Source: Prunus persica (Eukaryota; Streptophyta; Magnoliopsida; Rosales; Rosaceae). Taken from it: 64,000 bases of DNA. Of the stretch, positions 1 through 12,365 are shown one piece after another; position 1 is the stretch's first letter; every line of letters begins with the position of its first letter. Made by a program: the position numbers and the translations under genes. The notes below the pieces were generated by a model that saw only the letters and a program-made list of their open reading frames with translations, did no database searches and was not told where the DNA came from. Location of the stretch: the NCBI RefSeq assembly GCF_000346465.2, contig NC_034010.1, positions 30,110,787-30,174,786 of the forward strand. The letters are read 5' to 3'.

Positions 1-2319
1 GCACATCGATAGCACCGGCCCTGCTTCAGTCATCCCATATCCCTACACAATAATTCCTTAATTAGTTAATTAATCAAGATAATTGATAACCAAATTATAA
101 GTATTTGAATAAACGTTAGTTATTTATCGTCACATTTTTTATCCAACAAATTAACGCTGGTCTTCAATTCCATTGATCATCGCTGTTTTAGGCTCCAATA
201 GCTCATTGTCCAAGCAAAAATTACAAATTCATATATGTTCAAATGGGTGGATCGTAGTGAATAATGAGAAGATGGTATATATGATGACACGTGAACGTTT
301 TTTCTAGGACTAGGCCCTATCACGTGGCATCTGTTTGTTTTGGTAGGTGAAGGAAAAACGAAGACCATTAGACACGTGCCCACTTGCATGAGTTAGGGAG
401 GGAGGGAGGGAGGGAGGGAGTATTAAATTGGGTTGTCGCATGAGGACTTAGTTATGTAAGAGCATCTTCAAGGGAGATGTCAAATGCAAAATGTTAAATT
501 TGAATTTGATGGCTTATGTGATAATTTGATACTTTGAAAAAAATTTAACTACACCAAAAATGCCAAATATTATATTATTTTATTATATTTTAAAAAGTAA
601 ATGAGGCTTATATAATGCATAAAGTTTTAAAATATAGTAAATGATAATGGGGTTCATGACTAAAAAATATTAATATAATATTTGACATCAAGCTTTTTGT
701 TATGTTATTTTTGACATATCTCTTCTAGCCTTCAAATTCATGTAGGATTTGATTACTCGATTGAAGGAACTTTAATCTTCAATTTTTACCATTCCATGTT
801 CATATAACAATTTGACAAATCGGTTGGAGATGCTCTACGTTAAGTGCATCTCATTTTGGAATGATGACTTTTAGTATAATATAATAATATTTTTCTTTGG
901 TGTCAGTTTTAAGTTTGAGGCAATTTCAAAATGAATAATACTAGTATTACCACATAATGTGGCAGCCACATCATGTAAAATACTAGTTTATATTTTTCTA
1001 ATTTTATTTATTAAAATATAATTTATTTATTTTATTAATATGATATATAATATGAACATGTCACATCATATGATATAGAAATATGAGAAGTGTAGCATTA
1101 CTCTTTGAAAATAACAACCGAATTTTGAGGCTATAAAACGGCCAAATTGTGGGATGCACAAAAGAGAGCAGAGGTGGCAGTTGGATTTGAAAAAATGAAA
1201 ATGACCACGTAAGTTTGTTTCTCAACACACACTTAAACGACACAATTGACTGGGCGACTTGTATGTATTAATTGCGTATTGGTATTTCCATATGATAATT
1301 CGCATCTAAAATCAGACTAATAGAAATTCAACTGAATTAATTATGCTTAGTAAATGCATCTATACTATATCTATATAGATGATTTCGTGTTACCAATTAG
1401 TGATATTTATTTTCCCTCCCAAGAACGAATGAATGACACAGTCGGTTAGGAAAAGAAAATGGGAATCAAGTATATGCAAATTGTTTATTGATTGTTTGCG
1501 TACCTGACCCAAGACTGCCCGAGGGACTCGGCTCTTGAGCGCCTCCTCCAACTCCTTTCCCAGCGGCGCCGCTCCCGACAACACCACTCTAATCGAGCTC
1601 AGGTCGAACTGCGCCACCATTGGATTCTTCGCCAATGCTATCACCAGCGGTGGCACCACCGCCGCCACCGACACCCGGTACCGCTGTATCAGCTCCAGCA
1701 GTGTCCCGATCTCAAACTTGTGCATCACCAGCACTGCCGCCCCTGCTCTCAGCGAGCACAGCATCACACTGTTCAGCGAGTATATGTGAAACAGCGGCAG
1801 CACGCACAGTACCACGTCGTCTTCCTTCAAGTACAGGTTTGGATTCTCCCCGTCCACCTGCTGGGCCACGCTGGTGATCAAGCTCTTGTGCGTTAGAATC
1901 ACACCCTTGGGCAGCCCCGTCGTCCCCGAAGAAAATGGTAACGCTACTGGGTCCTCCGGATCGATCACCACCTCCGGAAGCTCCGTCTCGTTGGCCTCCG
2001 AGATCACCGAGAAATGCAAGCAATTCTCTGGAGGATCGTCCACTGTGACAACTTTAAAGTGTTCGCCAAGTTTCGGGTAGTTATTTTGGTCGGGGGCGGC
2101 GCCGTCGGCAGGAGCTTCTCGAAGCTTGTCGACGAACTGGGAATGAGTGATGATGAGCTTGGCATTGGAAGCCTTGAACTGCTTGAAAATCTCGCGGCGT
2201 GTAGAAGGGGTGGGCAGTGGTGGTGACGGCGCCGATCATGGAAGCGCTCCATGAAGGCGAAGACGAACTCGCGCAGTTTTGGAGGAAGGATCATGGATGA
2301 CATCGCTTTTCTTGATGCC
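1..2319 (-). CDS. 4CL: 4-coumarate:CoA ligase (4CL), partial
   Basis: Adenylate-forming enzyme that activates 4-coumarate and related acids with ATP and CoA, at the branch point of lignin, flavonoid and suberin phenolics. Exon 1 runs from the gap down to 1504 and ends in LGQ before a GT donor. Exon 2 begins at 42 after an AG and encodes [14 protein letters not shown] before the window edge, so the intron is about 1.46 kb and phase 0, as in other 4CL genes. The AMP-binding box [11 protein letters not shown] is present at about 1905–1937, followed by the [13 protein letters not shown] block. The second conserved box (GEICIRG) lies outside the window. The N-terminal ~100 residues are missing in the gap. 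Between about 2240 and 2319 the reading frame shifts several times, although residues of the family (EFVFAFM, then [14 protein letters not shown]) can be followed across frames. This looks like poor sequence beside the gap, not true decay. Confidence 0.93.
396..420 (+). repeat. (GGGA)6 tract, G-quadruplex candidate
   Basis: Six consecutive runs of GGG separated by single A, inside 4CL intron 1. This satisfies the usual G4 rule of four or more G3 runs with short loops. The G-rich strand is the template strand of 4CL. Confidence 0.7.
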
Positions 2320-2419
2320 NNNNNNNNNNNNNNNNNNNNNNNNNNNNNNNNNNNNNNNNNNNNNNNNNNNNNNNNNNNNNNNNNNNNNNNNNNNNNNNNN
2401 NNNNNNNNNNNNNNNNNNN
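2320..2419. other. Assembly gap of exactly 100 N
   Basis: Exactly 100 N, the usual placeholder for a gap of unknown size. It replaces the 5′ part of 4CL exon 1, including the start codon; a full-length 4CL would need roughly 300 bp more coding sequence here. Confidence 0.98.
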
Positions 2420-2498
2420 TGTGGTGTTGATGAGGGAAGTGGAGAATGTGTCAAGTAATAAATATACAGGAGGGAGGGTAGGTCGACCAAGGGTGCTG

Positions 2499-2535
<37 letters not shown>

Positions 2536-3050
2536 GGTGTGTGGGTGAGAGAGATAGAGGGGTAGATTTGGTAGATGGAGTTGAGTTCTGTGTTGGGGTT
2601 AGAGGGAAAAACGGGTAGGGGGGAGAACCCACATGCCTTACCTCACCTTCAAATTCAATCACACCGAGCCTTCCTTCCTTCCTATCTCCATATCATATAT
2701 ATCTTGGACTTTTAGAACATTTTCAGTCATGGGCTATATTCTAAATATAACTTTAAAATAATGTAAAACTTATCTCCAATTATGTGCTAAACAAAATTTT
2801 AGCCAAATTTGGTATTTTAGCCCTCTAACCGGGCCAAATGTAGCCCAGCTTTGATATAGGCCAAATTTATAGTGGGGCCCATCTATGTGTTTTTTAACAG
2901 TCAACATTGATATATATATATAAAAATTTAAAAGCCTTTTGAATGTTTCAATTCGCAGTATTTAAGAAAAAGTATAATAAATTGTTGGCAATGACCTTGG
3001 AGGTCAGACCTATCCACTCACTTTTTATTATTATTATTATTTAATAATAA
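2420..3050. other. 4CL upstream region with (GT)n microsatellite
   Basis: No gene seen. It would hold the 4CL promoter and 5′ leader, read on the minus strand. A (GT)n run of about 34 bp lies at about 2499–2532, with TTCC repeats near 2670–2680. The open frames across it come from the simple repeats. Confidence 0.6.
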
Positions 3051-3233
3051 TAGTCCTGATCTCTTGGACCACAGGGGTTCAAGAAATTTGTGGTCACTCA
3101 CCGTTGGATGTAAATTCAACGGTTCACTCACTCTTGCACTCATTTTAATAAACTTTTTTATACCATTAGATTAATATCCAACGGTGGGTGACCACAATCT
3201 CTTGGACTCCTGTGGTCCAAGAGATCGGGACTG
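3051..3233. mobile_element. MITE copy 1, long terminal inverted repeats, 10-bp TSD
   Basis: A 183-bp element flanked by identical TTAATAATAA at 3041–3050 and 3234–3243. The left end reads TAGTCCTGATCTCTTGGACC; the right end, reverse-complemented, reads CAGTCCCGATCTCTTGGACC. The ends match over about 60 bp, through GTGGTCAC(C/T)CACCGTTGGAT. Each end also contains CTCTTGGACC…GTCCAAGAGA-type self-complementarity, so the arm folds by itself. There is no coding capacity. A 9–11-bp duplication is typical of Mutator-like elements. Confidence 0.88.
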
Positions 3234-3288
3234 TTAATAATAAACGTGGTTAGCTTTTCAAATCTTTTCAAGTGTTATTTAAAAATAA

Positions 3289-3491
3289 CAGTCATGATCT
3301 CTTGGACCCCTGTAGTCCAAGAGATTTATGGTCACCCACCGTTGGATGTAAATTCAACGGTTGACTTGAATCGGGTAATAATCATTTATGTCATATTGCA
3401 TTTATATATATCATTTTGAACCATTGGATTAATATCCAACGGTGGGTGACCACAATCTCTTGGACTCCTGTGGTCCAAGAGATCGGGACTG
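3289..3491. mobile_element. MITE copy 2, same family, 10-bp TSD
   Basis: A 203-bp element flanked by identical TTAAAAATAA at 3279–3288 and 3492–3501. It begins CAGTCATGATCTCTTGG and ends CCAAGAGATCGGGACTG. Its arms are nearly identical to those of copy 1, 55 bp upstream. The centre (about 3360–3430) differs and is AT-rich. Confidence 0.88.
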
Positions 3492-3501
3492 TTAAAAATA
3501 A

Positions 3502-5133
3502 TTATAAAAAAGTGTTTTTCATGACCATTGGAGCTCAAACATTGAAAACCATCCTCTTTTTTTTTTTTTTTTTTGTCTTCACATTTTTAAATGTTTGGTA
3601 TTGTTTAAAAAAATTATGGGTCATGACTGTTTAAGGTCAGACCCTTGAGACCATTCCAATATTTTTTATTTTTTATTTTTATAATTGCCTTTGTTGGCTT
3701 TTTATTTTAATTTTAAAAAAATAGCAATTTAATTAAATTAAACAATATATGGTTGTGGAATGTATGAGTGTTGTACTATAATTTTTCTGAAAATAATAAA
3801 ATATGAAGGACCCAAAAATATATTCATTCATGACTAGAGATGAAAAAATTTAACCCTATACTATTCTTTAAAAATTAATACTTTATAGGACTAAATTTTT
3901 AACCCTACGACAAAAGATGACCTTAGCCCTCTCTCACTTCCTCTCCCTCTTTTTATAATTACTCTCTCTCTCTCTCTCTCTCTCGTCTCGTCTTTACCAA
4001 AAAAAAGCCCTTAAAAAAACAATGCAAAGTTGAAAAATAAAGATATGACCACGCTGCCTTCCCATCCTATCACTCCTCCAACTAATTATTCAGCAAAACC
4101 CCACAACTACTAATACTCATTTCGTTTGTAGGGCCCAGCCAGTCAGTGATTCAGAGACAAGTAGGCCGGACTCCTCCTTGTATTTTAATTTAATTTTACA
4201 TAAAAACACACTACTACTACTACGCATTGAAAACGAGTTGCAAATGCACATATCAATATATTCTAACGAAATAATGACCGTTTGATCTGAGAGAGAGAGA
4301 GATACTATTTTGCAGGTCTGTTAATGACCATTTGATCCTCTTGACATGAAATGATGATCTGTCGCTTCTCTATCCAAGGTCGATCGATCCACCGCCACTT
4401 GGATATCTCCACTGCTTCTTTCTTCATCTTATATTTTTGAAAAGCATTCTAATAGTATCTTATCTTGAGTTACATACTGCCTTGTGTTTGAACATTTCTC
4501 TCTTTAGTACGTAAATAAGTTTATTGGAGGGACATCCTTCTAGAGCTTATTTTGTATTGTATTTTAGTAATTTAAACCGTCTTTTGTAGATGCTCATTCA
4601 AAAAAAATCATCATTACGAAAAATCACTTGAATCCTATATCATTTGACTACTCAAATGATTATTTAAATTTTAGTACTTTCTCTAAAGCACTGTGTTCAT
4701 TGATTTTATAGGACACAATTGAATGTCTAAACGGTTTCCGATTTATCTAATTTTTTGCAAGAATGATATATAAATGTTTGAATCGTTGAAAAATATTTCG
4801 TAAAGAATCCTAAATAGTGTCCCTCAATAGAATATATATGTATGTTTTAACAACAACGCATTCATCAAAACTGTATTTATTTGTTCATCATCTTTGATGA
4901 CCTGCATTATATTCATAAAATCATACGGTATTTGAATGGTGCAACTTCATAAATGTTTATTGTTACATTCCCATATCCAACTCTAACGGTAGGGTCTCAA
5001 GAATAAAAGGAAAAAAAAAAAAACCCTAACTGATAAATAATATAATATCAAAGTTTGTCGTTTCCTTCATTACAAACTAAATGTTTCATCTATATTTATA
5101 TTAATATTAAGTAAACTCACTGTGTGAACTATT
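3502..5133. other. AT-rich spacer without a recognised gene
   Basis: No supported gene. It holds poly-T (3557–3574), a (CT)n run (about 3961–3984), a short (GA)n run near 4290–4302 and AT-rich DNA. Translations are short and closed in all frames. Confidence 0.55.
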
Positions 5134-5379
5134 GTGGAGGGTGACTCTCAAACTCTCATTGAAGCCATTAATGGGGTTATACAGATTCCTTGGAGATTAT
5201 TCACTATCGTCCACAATGTAAGAGCCCTCATTCCTTGCTTCCAAGTCATTACCTTCAACCATATTTTATGTGAAGCAAATATCGTAGAGGATGCGTTGGC
5301 GGCTATTGGTCATCAGATTCCTTCTCGACACGTTTGGTTGGATCAGCTGCCTTCTACTGCAGCAAGAGCTGCCAGTTGA
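5134..5379 (+). pseudogene. Fragment of an RNase H-like (RVT_3) domain
   Basis: An 81-codon open stretch reading EGDSQTLIEAING, PWRLFTIVHNVRAL, FNHILCEANIVEDALAAIGH and LDQLPSTAARA. This is the pattern of the C-terminal half of the plant RNase H-like domain found in non-LTR retrotransposons and related proteins: D-S-Q-L-I near the start, then H-I-x-E-A-N-x-x-A-D/E-A-L-A. The open stretch starts at a GTG; there is no ATG, and the front half of the domain and the reverse transcriptase are absent. It is probably the decayed 3′ tail of a LINE-type element, 350 bp upstream of UTP13. Confidence 0.7.
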
Positions 5380-5435
5380 AAATTTGTACTAGAAAAGCGA
5401 TAAAAATAGGAAAAGAAGCCTATAAGCGCACTTGA

Positions 5436-5630
5436 GGCCCACCAGTAAAAAACTGAAGTCCAACCCACTTCCTCTAAGGCCCAATTTCTTGGGCTGCCTC
5501 CGTCACTGTGATCTACAATGTCTACATCTTCCTCTCCTCTCTGTCGCTTGACCCTTTTTTTCCCCTTCCTTAAACCCTATTATACCTTTCTTCCTTTTCT
5601 TTGTTTTTTGGGCAACGTCCTTAAACCCTA
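5436..5630 (+). promoter_or_regulatory. Site II and telo-box promoter of UTP13
   Basis: Three site II motifs (GGCCCA at 5436 and 5478, TGGGCT at 5490) are followed by two telo-boxes (AAACCCTA at 5572 and 5623), all within 300 bp upstream of the UTP13 ATG at 5735. This pairing is a known signature of plant ribosome-biogenesis and translation gene promoters, with TCP factors acting on site II. It fits the product. Confidence 0.65.
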
Positions 5631-5734
5631 AATTCACCTCCCGCACAGTTGCGGTTTTAGAAGAACCTATTAGTCTCTTGCAACACTATAATATCTCTCT
5701 ATCTCTGGGAGAGCGGAGCTTCACCAATTCTCTC

Positions 5735-8700
5735 ATGGCGTCTCTACCTCTGAAGAAGAACTACCGTTGCGTGCCCTCTCTGCAACAGTTCTACTCCGGC
5801 GGGCCCTTCGTGGTCTCATCCGACGGCTCCTTCATCGCCTGCAAGTGCGGCGACTCCATTAAGATAGTGGACACCTCCAACGCCTCAATTCGGTCGACCA
5901 TTGAAGGCGACTCTGAGGACGTTACAGCTTTGGCCCTTAGCCCCGACGACAAGTTGCTCTTCTCCTCTGGCCACAGTCGCCAAATTAGGATTTGGGACCT
6001 CGCCACCTTCAAGTGTGTGCGTTCTTGGAAGGTAATTAAATGCCTAATTGAAATTGTTCTATTTGGTTCTCTCTTATATTACTACGAAAAATGCAAATGA
6101 CTGGCATTTTTGGTTGGAAAATAGGGTCATGATGGGCCTGTTATGGGAATGGCTTGTCACCCATCTGGGGGATTGCTTGCGACTGCAGGAGCTGATAGGA
6201 AGGTTCTTGTTTGGGATGTTGATGGTAGCTTCTGCACTCATTACTTTAAAGGTCACAAAGGAGTTGTTTCTAGTGTTCTCTTCCATCCCGATCCTACTAA
6301 ATCACTTGTAAGCTCCATGTCCACATAGCTCTTACCTCTCATTTTTGTCTTTACGATTTCCAGATGAAATGGGTTGAAACTAGTTATTTTATTTATTTAT
6401 AACTCATTACGCTGATTGTTGGTCTCATTTTTTTAATTAGCTTTTCTCCGCAAGTGATGATACAACTGTGCATGTTTGGGACCTATTAGCCAAGAAGTGT
6501 GTTGCAACGCTTAATGGGCATCACTCGACAGTCACTTCTATGGCACTATCTGAAGATGGGACGACGTTGCTCACAGCTGGAAGAGATAAGGTAAGGCTAG
6601 ACCTTATATTTCGTACCTCTATTTTAAGTGATATGCCTACGCATCTGTGTGCATCAAGTTCTTGCTTGTATGTTTTCATTTAGTGTCCATCTGGTAATGT
6701 CTTTAATTGTTCTGAGCCTAGACTTTGTAATAGGGGCAGCTAAATCGGATCCGAGTGTGCCAATTCAATTATGATTTGGGTAATTTGAGGTCAAGAACAA
6801 GTAGATCATGGGTAGTGGAGAGGTGAACCTTAATTAGATTGTCTATATTTATGTGATAATGATCAATTATTTGTTATGAATTCTAGAATGTCTATCTTCT
6901 TGACATCTTTTTTCAGAACCCTTCTTATTTTGCCTCACTGGGATGTTTACTGAGTATTATTTGTCATGCTCTTTAGTTTTCATTGCTGTTTATATGTCAG
7001 CTCGAAATTGATTGCAGAATGGTTTCAGGTTGTAATCTTGTGGAACCTTCATGACTTTAGCTGCATGAAGACTGTAACAACATATGAGGTCCTTGAAGGT
7101 GTGTGCGCAATCCATTCTGGACCCCTGTTATCTTCCTGTTTGAGTTCCTGCAAGCAGAAGAGTGGGAAGAAAAGTGGGTTACCTGCAATATGTTTTATAA
7201 CAGTTGGTGAACGCGGGGTTGTACGGATTTGGAATTCTGAAGGGTAAATCTTGAGGGCTCAAAAAATATTTTGTTTGAAGTAATTCTTGGTTTTAAAGAA
7301 TTGTTAGTTATGCGTTAAATGATTGTAAGTCCCTTGGAATCAATGGCTTGTATTTGGTGAGTTCGTTTACTGGTACTTTATTTATTTTGACAGTGCAGTT
7401 TGCCTATTTGAGCAAAAGTCCTCAGATGTTACTCCCTCCTCAGATGGGGATGAATCGAAAAGGGGTTTCACTGCCGCTGTCCTGCTACCGTCAGATAAAG
7501 GGCTGCTTTGTGTGACTGCTGATCAGGAGTTCCTTTTATATTCCCCAGTTAAGGTTCCCGAAGGGACGTTGGAATTTGTCCTAAGCAAAAGACTTGTAGG
7601 ATACAATGATGAGATTGTGGATATGAAGTTTTTAGGTGATGAGGAACAATTTCTTGCTGTTGCCACAAATATTGAACAGGTAATTACTAGATTCCTATCT
7701 ACCTTAGATTAATCATGTTGTTGGCTTGCAACTAGAATTGGTTGGTTCAACTAAATATGTACATGCTATAAAACTCTGAGAAGATCAATTCTCTCCTCGA
7801 ATGAAAATATCACATTTTAACTTTTCATTGCATCCTTGTTTTCTTAAATGTCTTTGAACTCAGTTCTTTGTTAACCTTTCATTGCTTCCTATGCACCATT
7901 TTCATTCTTGTACCATGCATCAACGTATGTTCATGAAAATCCTTGCTTCACTGATGGGGATTCAAAACTTGTGAATCTGAATCTGGTTTTACTAAAATAC
8001 TAGGTTTGACATTGCACACCTACACATTATTGGTTTTAGAGTGTTTATTTAGCTGAAAATCCATCTGTTCAGCGTCAGTTGTCTTTTATTTAGAAGTGTC
8101 CTTGATAATTGAAAATTTTCATTGTTTAGAAATATACATTTCTGTGGTAATCCTGGTACTATCTATTTAAGTTGGGCGAATACAGCTTGATTGGGTCATG
8201 ATACCATGTAGGCTAGTGCACCCATTAGATGAGTGCATCCTTCAAGTATTCATGTGATTAAAGTAATATGACGTCTGTTATATGGTTTGGTTATTGAAAT
8301 GTTAGTTAACCTGGAAACATGCAGGTACGAGTATATGATGTTGCATCCATGTCGTGTTCTTATGTGCTGGCAGGTCATACTGGAATTGTTCTATGTCTTG
8401 ACACCTGCGTATCAAGTTGTGGAAGAACACTTATAGTGACTGGAAGCAAGGACAACACTGTAAGTCTCTGTCTGCCATAAGGCAGTTGTGGGCTTGTTTT
8501 TCTCCCTCTCCGGTGCTGGTAGAAACTTGATCTCCTGGATTCATATAGATTTCAAGAACTATATTAGGCTAAGAATCTGTCTGTTGTGTCTCCCTGTGTC
8601 TGCATGTGGCCTGTGTGTTTATAGATTATATATGTTGTCATTTCTGACTCTATCCTCTGTAGGTTCGGTTGTGGGAATCAGAAAGTAGATGTTGCCTTGG

Positions 8701-11700
8701 TCTTGGCATAGGTCACATGGGAAGTATTGGAGCTATTGCTTTCTCAAAAAAGCGTAAAGACTTTTTCGTTAGTGGTAGTAGGTGAGCACTTTGCAGGCCA
8801 TCCATTTACCAAATTCTGTCTTATATTTTGTTTACAATTGCAACCTATACTGGTGATGCTTTCAATAGTTAAATGATTGCTTGGGTTGTGACCTCAAGGA
8901 GGATATCTCTATTGAGCTCTATTTAGCTGATTAAGGTGTTAAGGGACTGTTTAGTCTTTGTATAACCTATATTATGTTTTCGTCTAGTGATCGTACCCTC
9001 AAGGTGTGGAATTTGGATGGTCTTCCAGACAATGGGGAAAAGCCTATAAATTTGAAAGCAAAGGCTGGTGTAGCAGCCCACGATAAGGATATCAATTCAG
9101 TAGCTGTTGCACCTAATGATAGTTTAGTTTGTAGTGGTTCACAGGTTTGTAGTTTTTTAAGGTTCTTTAATTCTTTTATATTTATCATATTACCTTAGTG
9201 AAACTATGGCACTACCTTACTCAACTTTCTGGGTTCTCCTCATTGATCAGGATCGCACTGCTTGTGTCTGGAGGCTTCCAGATCTTGTACCAGTAGTTGT
9301 ACTTAAGGGTCATAAAAGGGGCGTTTGGTCTGTAGAATTTTCTCCAGTTGATCAATGTGTTATAACAGCTTCTGGTGACAAAACAATAAAGATATGGGCC
9401 ATATCTGACGGTTCATGCTTGAAAACATTTGAAGGGCATACAACAAGTGTATTAAGAGCATCATTCCTTACTCGTGGAACCCAGTTTGTTTCTTGCGGTA
9501 ATGAGGCTCACTTCACACTTTTGTTGTCCTCGCCTCTTGTAACTGTGGCTATATATGCATTGACTATATTATCATTTTCAGGTGCTGATGGTTTGTTAAA
9601 GCTGTGGATGGTCAAAACCGATGAATGCATTGCTACATATGATCAGCATGAGAACAAGGTACTGAAAATATATACATATCAATTTATTAGTCAATATAAT
9701 GTATGTTAAAAGTTAGAAGTGAGGAGTCGGAAGGTTTGTTATTGTCTATCATTTACTCGTCTGTCGTTGAGTTGTGATTTATTGACCTTGGGTCACACAG
9801 CAAAAGTTCTGTAGGAGACTTGATAATATACCTGAAAACATGTGATCATCAACATCAAGTCGTCAAAATGTAGGTTGAACTTTCAGATTATGGCAACGTA
9901 AATATGTTGGGTTTATGATCATCAACATGTAGGTTTTGATAATATACCTGAAAACATGTGATCATCAACATGGAGTCGTCAAACTGTAGGTTGAATTTTG
10001 GCAACGTAAATATGTTGGGTTTATGATTTGTTGGATGTACTGGAACTATCCTCTCATGGCTGAGATCTCTTGATCTTGGTTTTGGCCTTTGAAATCTGTT
10101 TTAATGCTTTTCAGCCCTAACCTGGCTGGCCAAGCTAACTTTTTCCTATCTTCCCTACCGAAGTAGATTTTTGCTTTCCGTGTCATTTACTGACAAGATT
10201 TAATCTGCAGGTTTATGCCTTAGCTGTTGGAAAGAACACAGAAATGCTTGCAACTGGCAGCAGTGATGCTGTCATCAATCTATGGTACGATTGTACTGCC
10301 TCTGATAAAGAGGAAGCTTTTCGTAGAGAGGTGAGTTGCTGTTTTTTTTTTTTTTTTTTTTGTTTCTTTTTTGGGTGCATAATACAGTTTTATGGAATGC
10401 GAAATATTAAAATCTAAAAATAGAGCAAATTCATCTTAGACAATTGATTTCTGGCATTAACCAAATTTCATTAATAAGTCAGGCTATTGTTACCTTTGGT
10501 TCCAAGATCTTTTGTTATATTGATAGGTGAAATCTTAAGATATTACATGTGAACAAATTTTTGTCAAATTCACTTTTAAAAAATATAGATCTATTTACAC
10601 ATGGGATATTTCATTATGATTCAGGAGGAAGGTGTTTTAAAGAATCAAGAACTAGAAAATGCTGTATTAGATGCTGACTTTACTAAAGCAATCCAAGTTG
10701 CCTTCGAGCTTCGCAAGCCTCATAAGCTTTATGAGTGTTTTTCTCAAGTTTGGAGGTTGGGAATGATTTTCTTCTATTTTCTATTTATGTTTTTTTCTTT
10801 TCCTTTTACTGGTTCTCTCTTGAACTTTTGACATGTAACTCATACATGTTGTCTGCAGGAAGAGAAAAAATGAAAAGCAGATAGAGAAATCCCTTCAGAC
10901 CCTTGGCAAGGAAGAGCTCAAGCTATTATTTGAATACGTTCGAGAATGGAATACAAAGCCAAAGCTCTGTCATGTTGCACACTTCGTGCTTTCTAAAGTT
11001 TTCAGCATCCTTAATCCAATAGAGATTACTGAGGTAGTTCTTTTTACTTACGTTTGTGTCGTCTTTTAAGGTTCCAAAGAAAAGCATTCTGTAGGATATT
11101 GTCATATTCACTAAATGTTGGTGTTGATACATTTTAGTGATTGGTTATCTGTCAAACTGCATGTGTTGACAAGCCTCCCTTAGTACTGGCATTAATTCCT
11201 ACAAATGGGTATTGCGCTTTAGATCTCTCTGGTGTTGTATGGTGTTCTGCTTGAAGAGGATCTTGTTTGTTCCTTGATCAATAATCATGGTTTTTGGTTA
11301 ATCAATAATGAAAATTATTGGTTTGTCAGATCCGATCTGGTTAACTTTGTTTCACTAAAAACACTCCCCCCTCTCCCCTTTTATCTCATTGGTTGTCAAA
11401 TGCATGATTAGGATGTTTGTGTTGGTGTTGACACTAGGACACATTGAAATGGTGGCCATTTTTTCTGGCCTGAAAAGAGCCTTACTGATTGATTTTTGGT
11501 CTTATCAGATAAAAGGCATTGACGAAGTCCTTGAAGGTCTCTTGTCGTATTCCCAGAGGCATTTTAGCAGGATGGACAGGCATGTAACAAGCACATTTTT
11601 GGTAAACTACACTCTTACTGGAATGTCAGTCATTGAACCAGAGACAGATACAAGAGTAATGGATGACAGGTCTTTGATGCACTCTGTTGGTGATGATGAG

Positions 11701-11844
11701 AATGGGACGTTAATACAGGAACTTGAAGATGAGGAGCAAAAGCAGACCTCTCAAGGGTTGAAAGAAAAAGCAGTTTCGAAGAAACGGAAATCAAAGAAAT
11801 CAAAAGATGGTGTCAATAAGAAAGTTAAGGGATCCAGCTTATAA
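5735..11844 (+). CDS. TOZ: UTP13/TORMOZ, WD40 protein of the SSU processome
   Basis: U3 snoRNP component (UTP-B subcomplex) needed for 18S rRNA processing in the nucleolus; the Arabidopsis orthologue TOZ is embryo-essential. Fourteen exons: 5735–6031, 6125–6307, 6441–6590, 7029–7243, 7394–7679, 8325–8459, 8663–8781, 8988–9144, 9251–9497, 9582–9658, 10211–10330, 10625–10755, 10859–11033, 11509–11844. Phases are consistent and give 875 aa, the usual family length. WD40 repeats fill the first ~640 residues (for example KIWAISDG and HVWDL endings). The C-terminal UTP13 domain (ELENAVLDADFTKAIQVAFEL, LLFEYVREWNTKPKLCH) follows, then a basic Lys/Arg/Ser tail resembling a nuclear or nucleolar signal. 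The ATG at 5735 begins MASLPLKKNYRC, as in the family. It converges with the FLA gene downstream. Confidence 0.95.
9821..10027 (+). repeat. Tandem duplication in UTP13 intron 10
   Basis: Two copies of about 95–105 bp with a period of 116 bp, both starting TGATAATATACCTGAAAACA (9821 and 9937) and ending near GGGTTTATGAT. The second copy lacks about 12 bp. The duplication is local to the intron. Confidence 0.85.
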
Positions 11845-12365
11845 TAGGGTTTCAATTCTTGTATCAATATTGGTGGAAGTTTTGGCCCTTGTAATGTATT
11901 TGTCCAACTGATTGAGCAGATTGTTGTCTGTGATTCAATCAGAAATTTTGGGATCATATTGAGAATTTGTAGCCATTATAGAAAATGCGCTTCTGCCCTG
12001 TACTTTTGGCTTCCAATGCCCCGGTCTGGGGAATGGTACCATACGTATTACCTCGTGTGTATTATGTTTGGTGTTTGCTACTGCTTGGACGAATTTACCA
12101 ATAGCAATTCATAATTTTTTACCTTAGCACTCCCTTCTTGGAACTTCAATTACTCTCTCTTGTTATAATAGTACCCCAAAACTTGTAACTTGTTTATTCT
12201 AATCAAGGAGGGGTCCATAATGTATATTTGACCTTTTTCAACAAGCACTGATTCATGAAATGTCATTTAGTTGGTCAATATACCCTTAGTATATGTATAA
12301 ATATTAAGCTTAATGGTACCAGGCAGTACCCAAATCTTCAAATTTTATAGCACAGTACACTAGGA
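11845..12365. other. 3′ UTRs between convergent UTP13 and FLA
   Basis: No gene seen. It is the downstream region of UTP13 (+) and of the FLA gene (−), AT-rich, with possible AATAAA-like signals but none decisive. Confidence 0.55.

Noticed and set aside
2421..2662. Frames around the (GT)n run and the N gap
   Set aside because: Translation of simple repeats and N; not protein-like.
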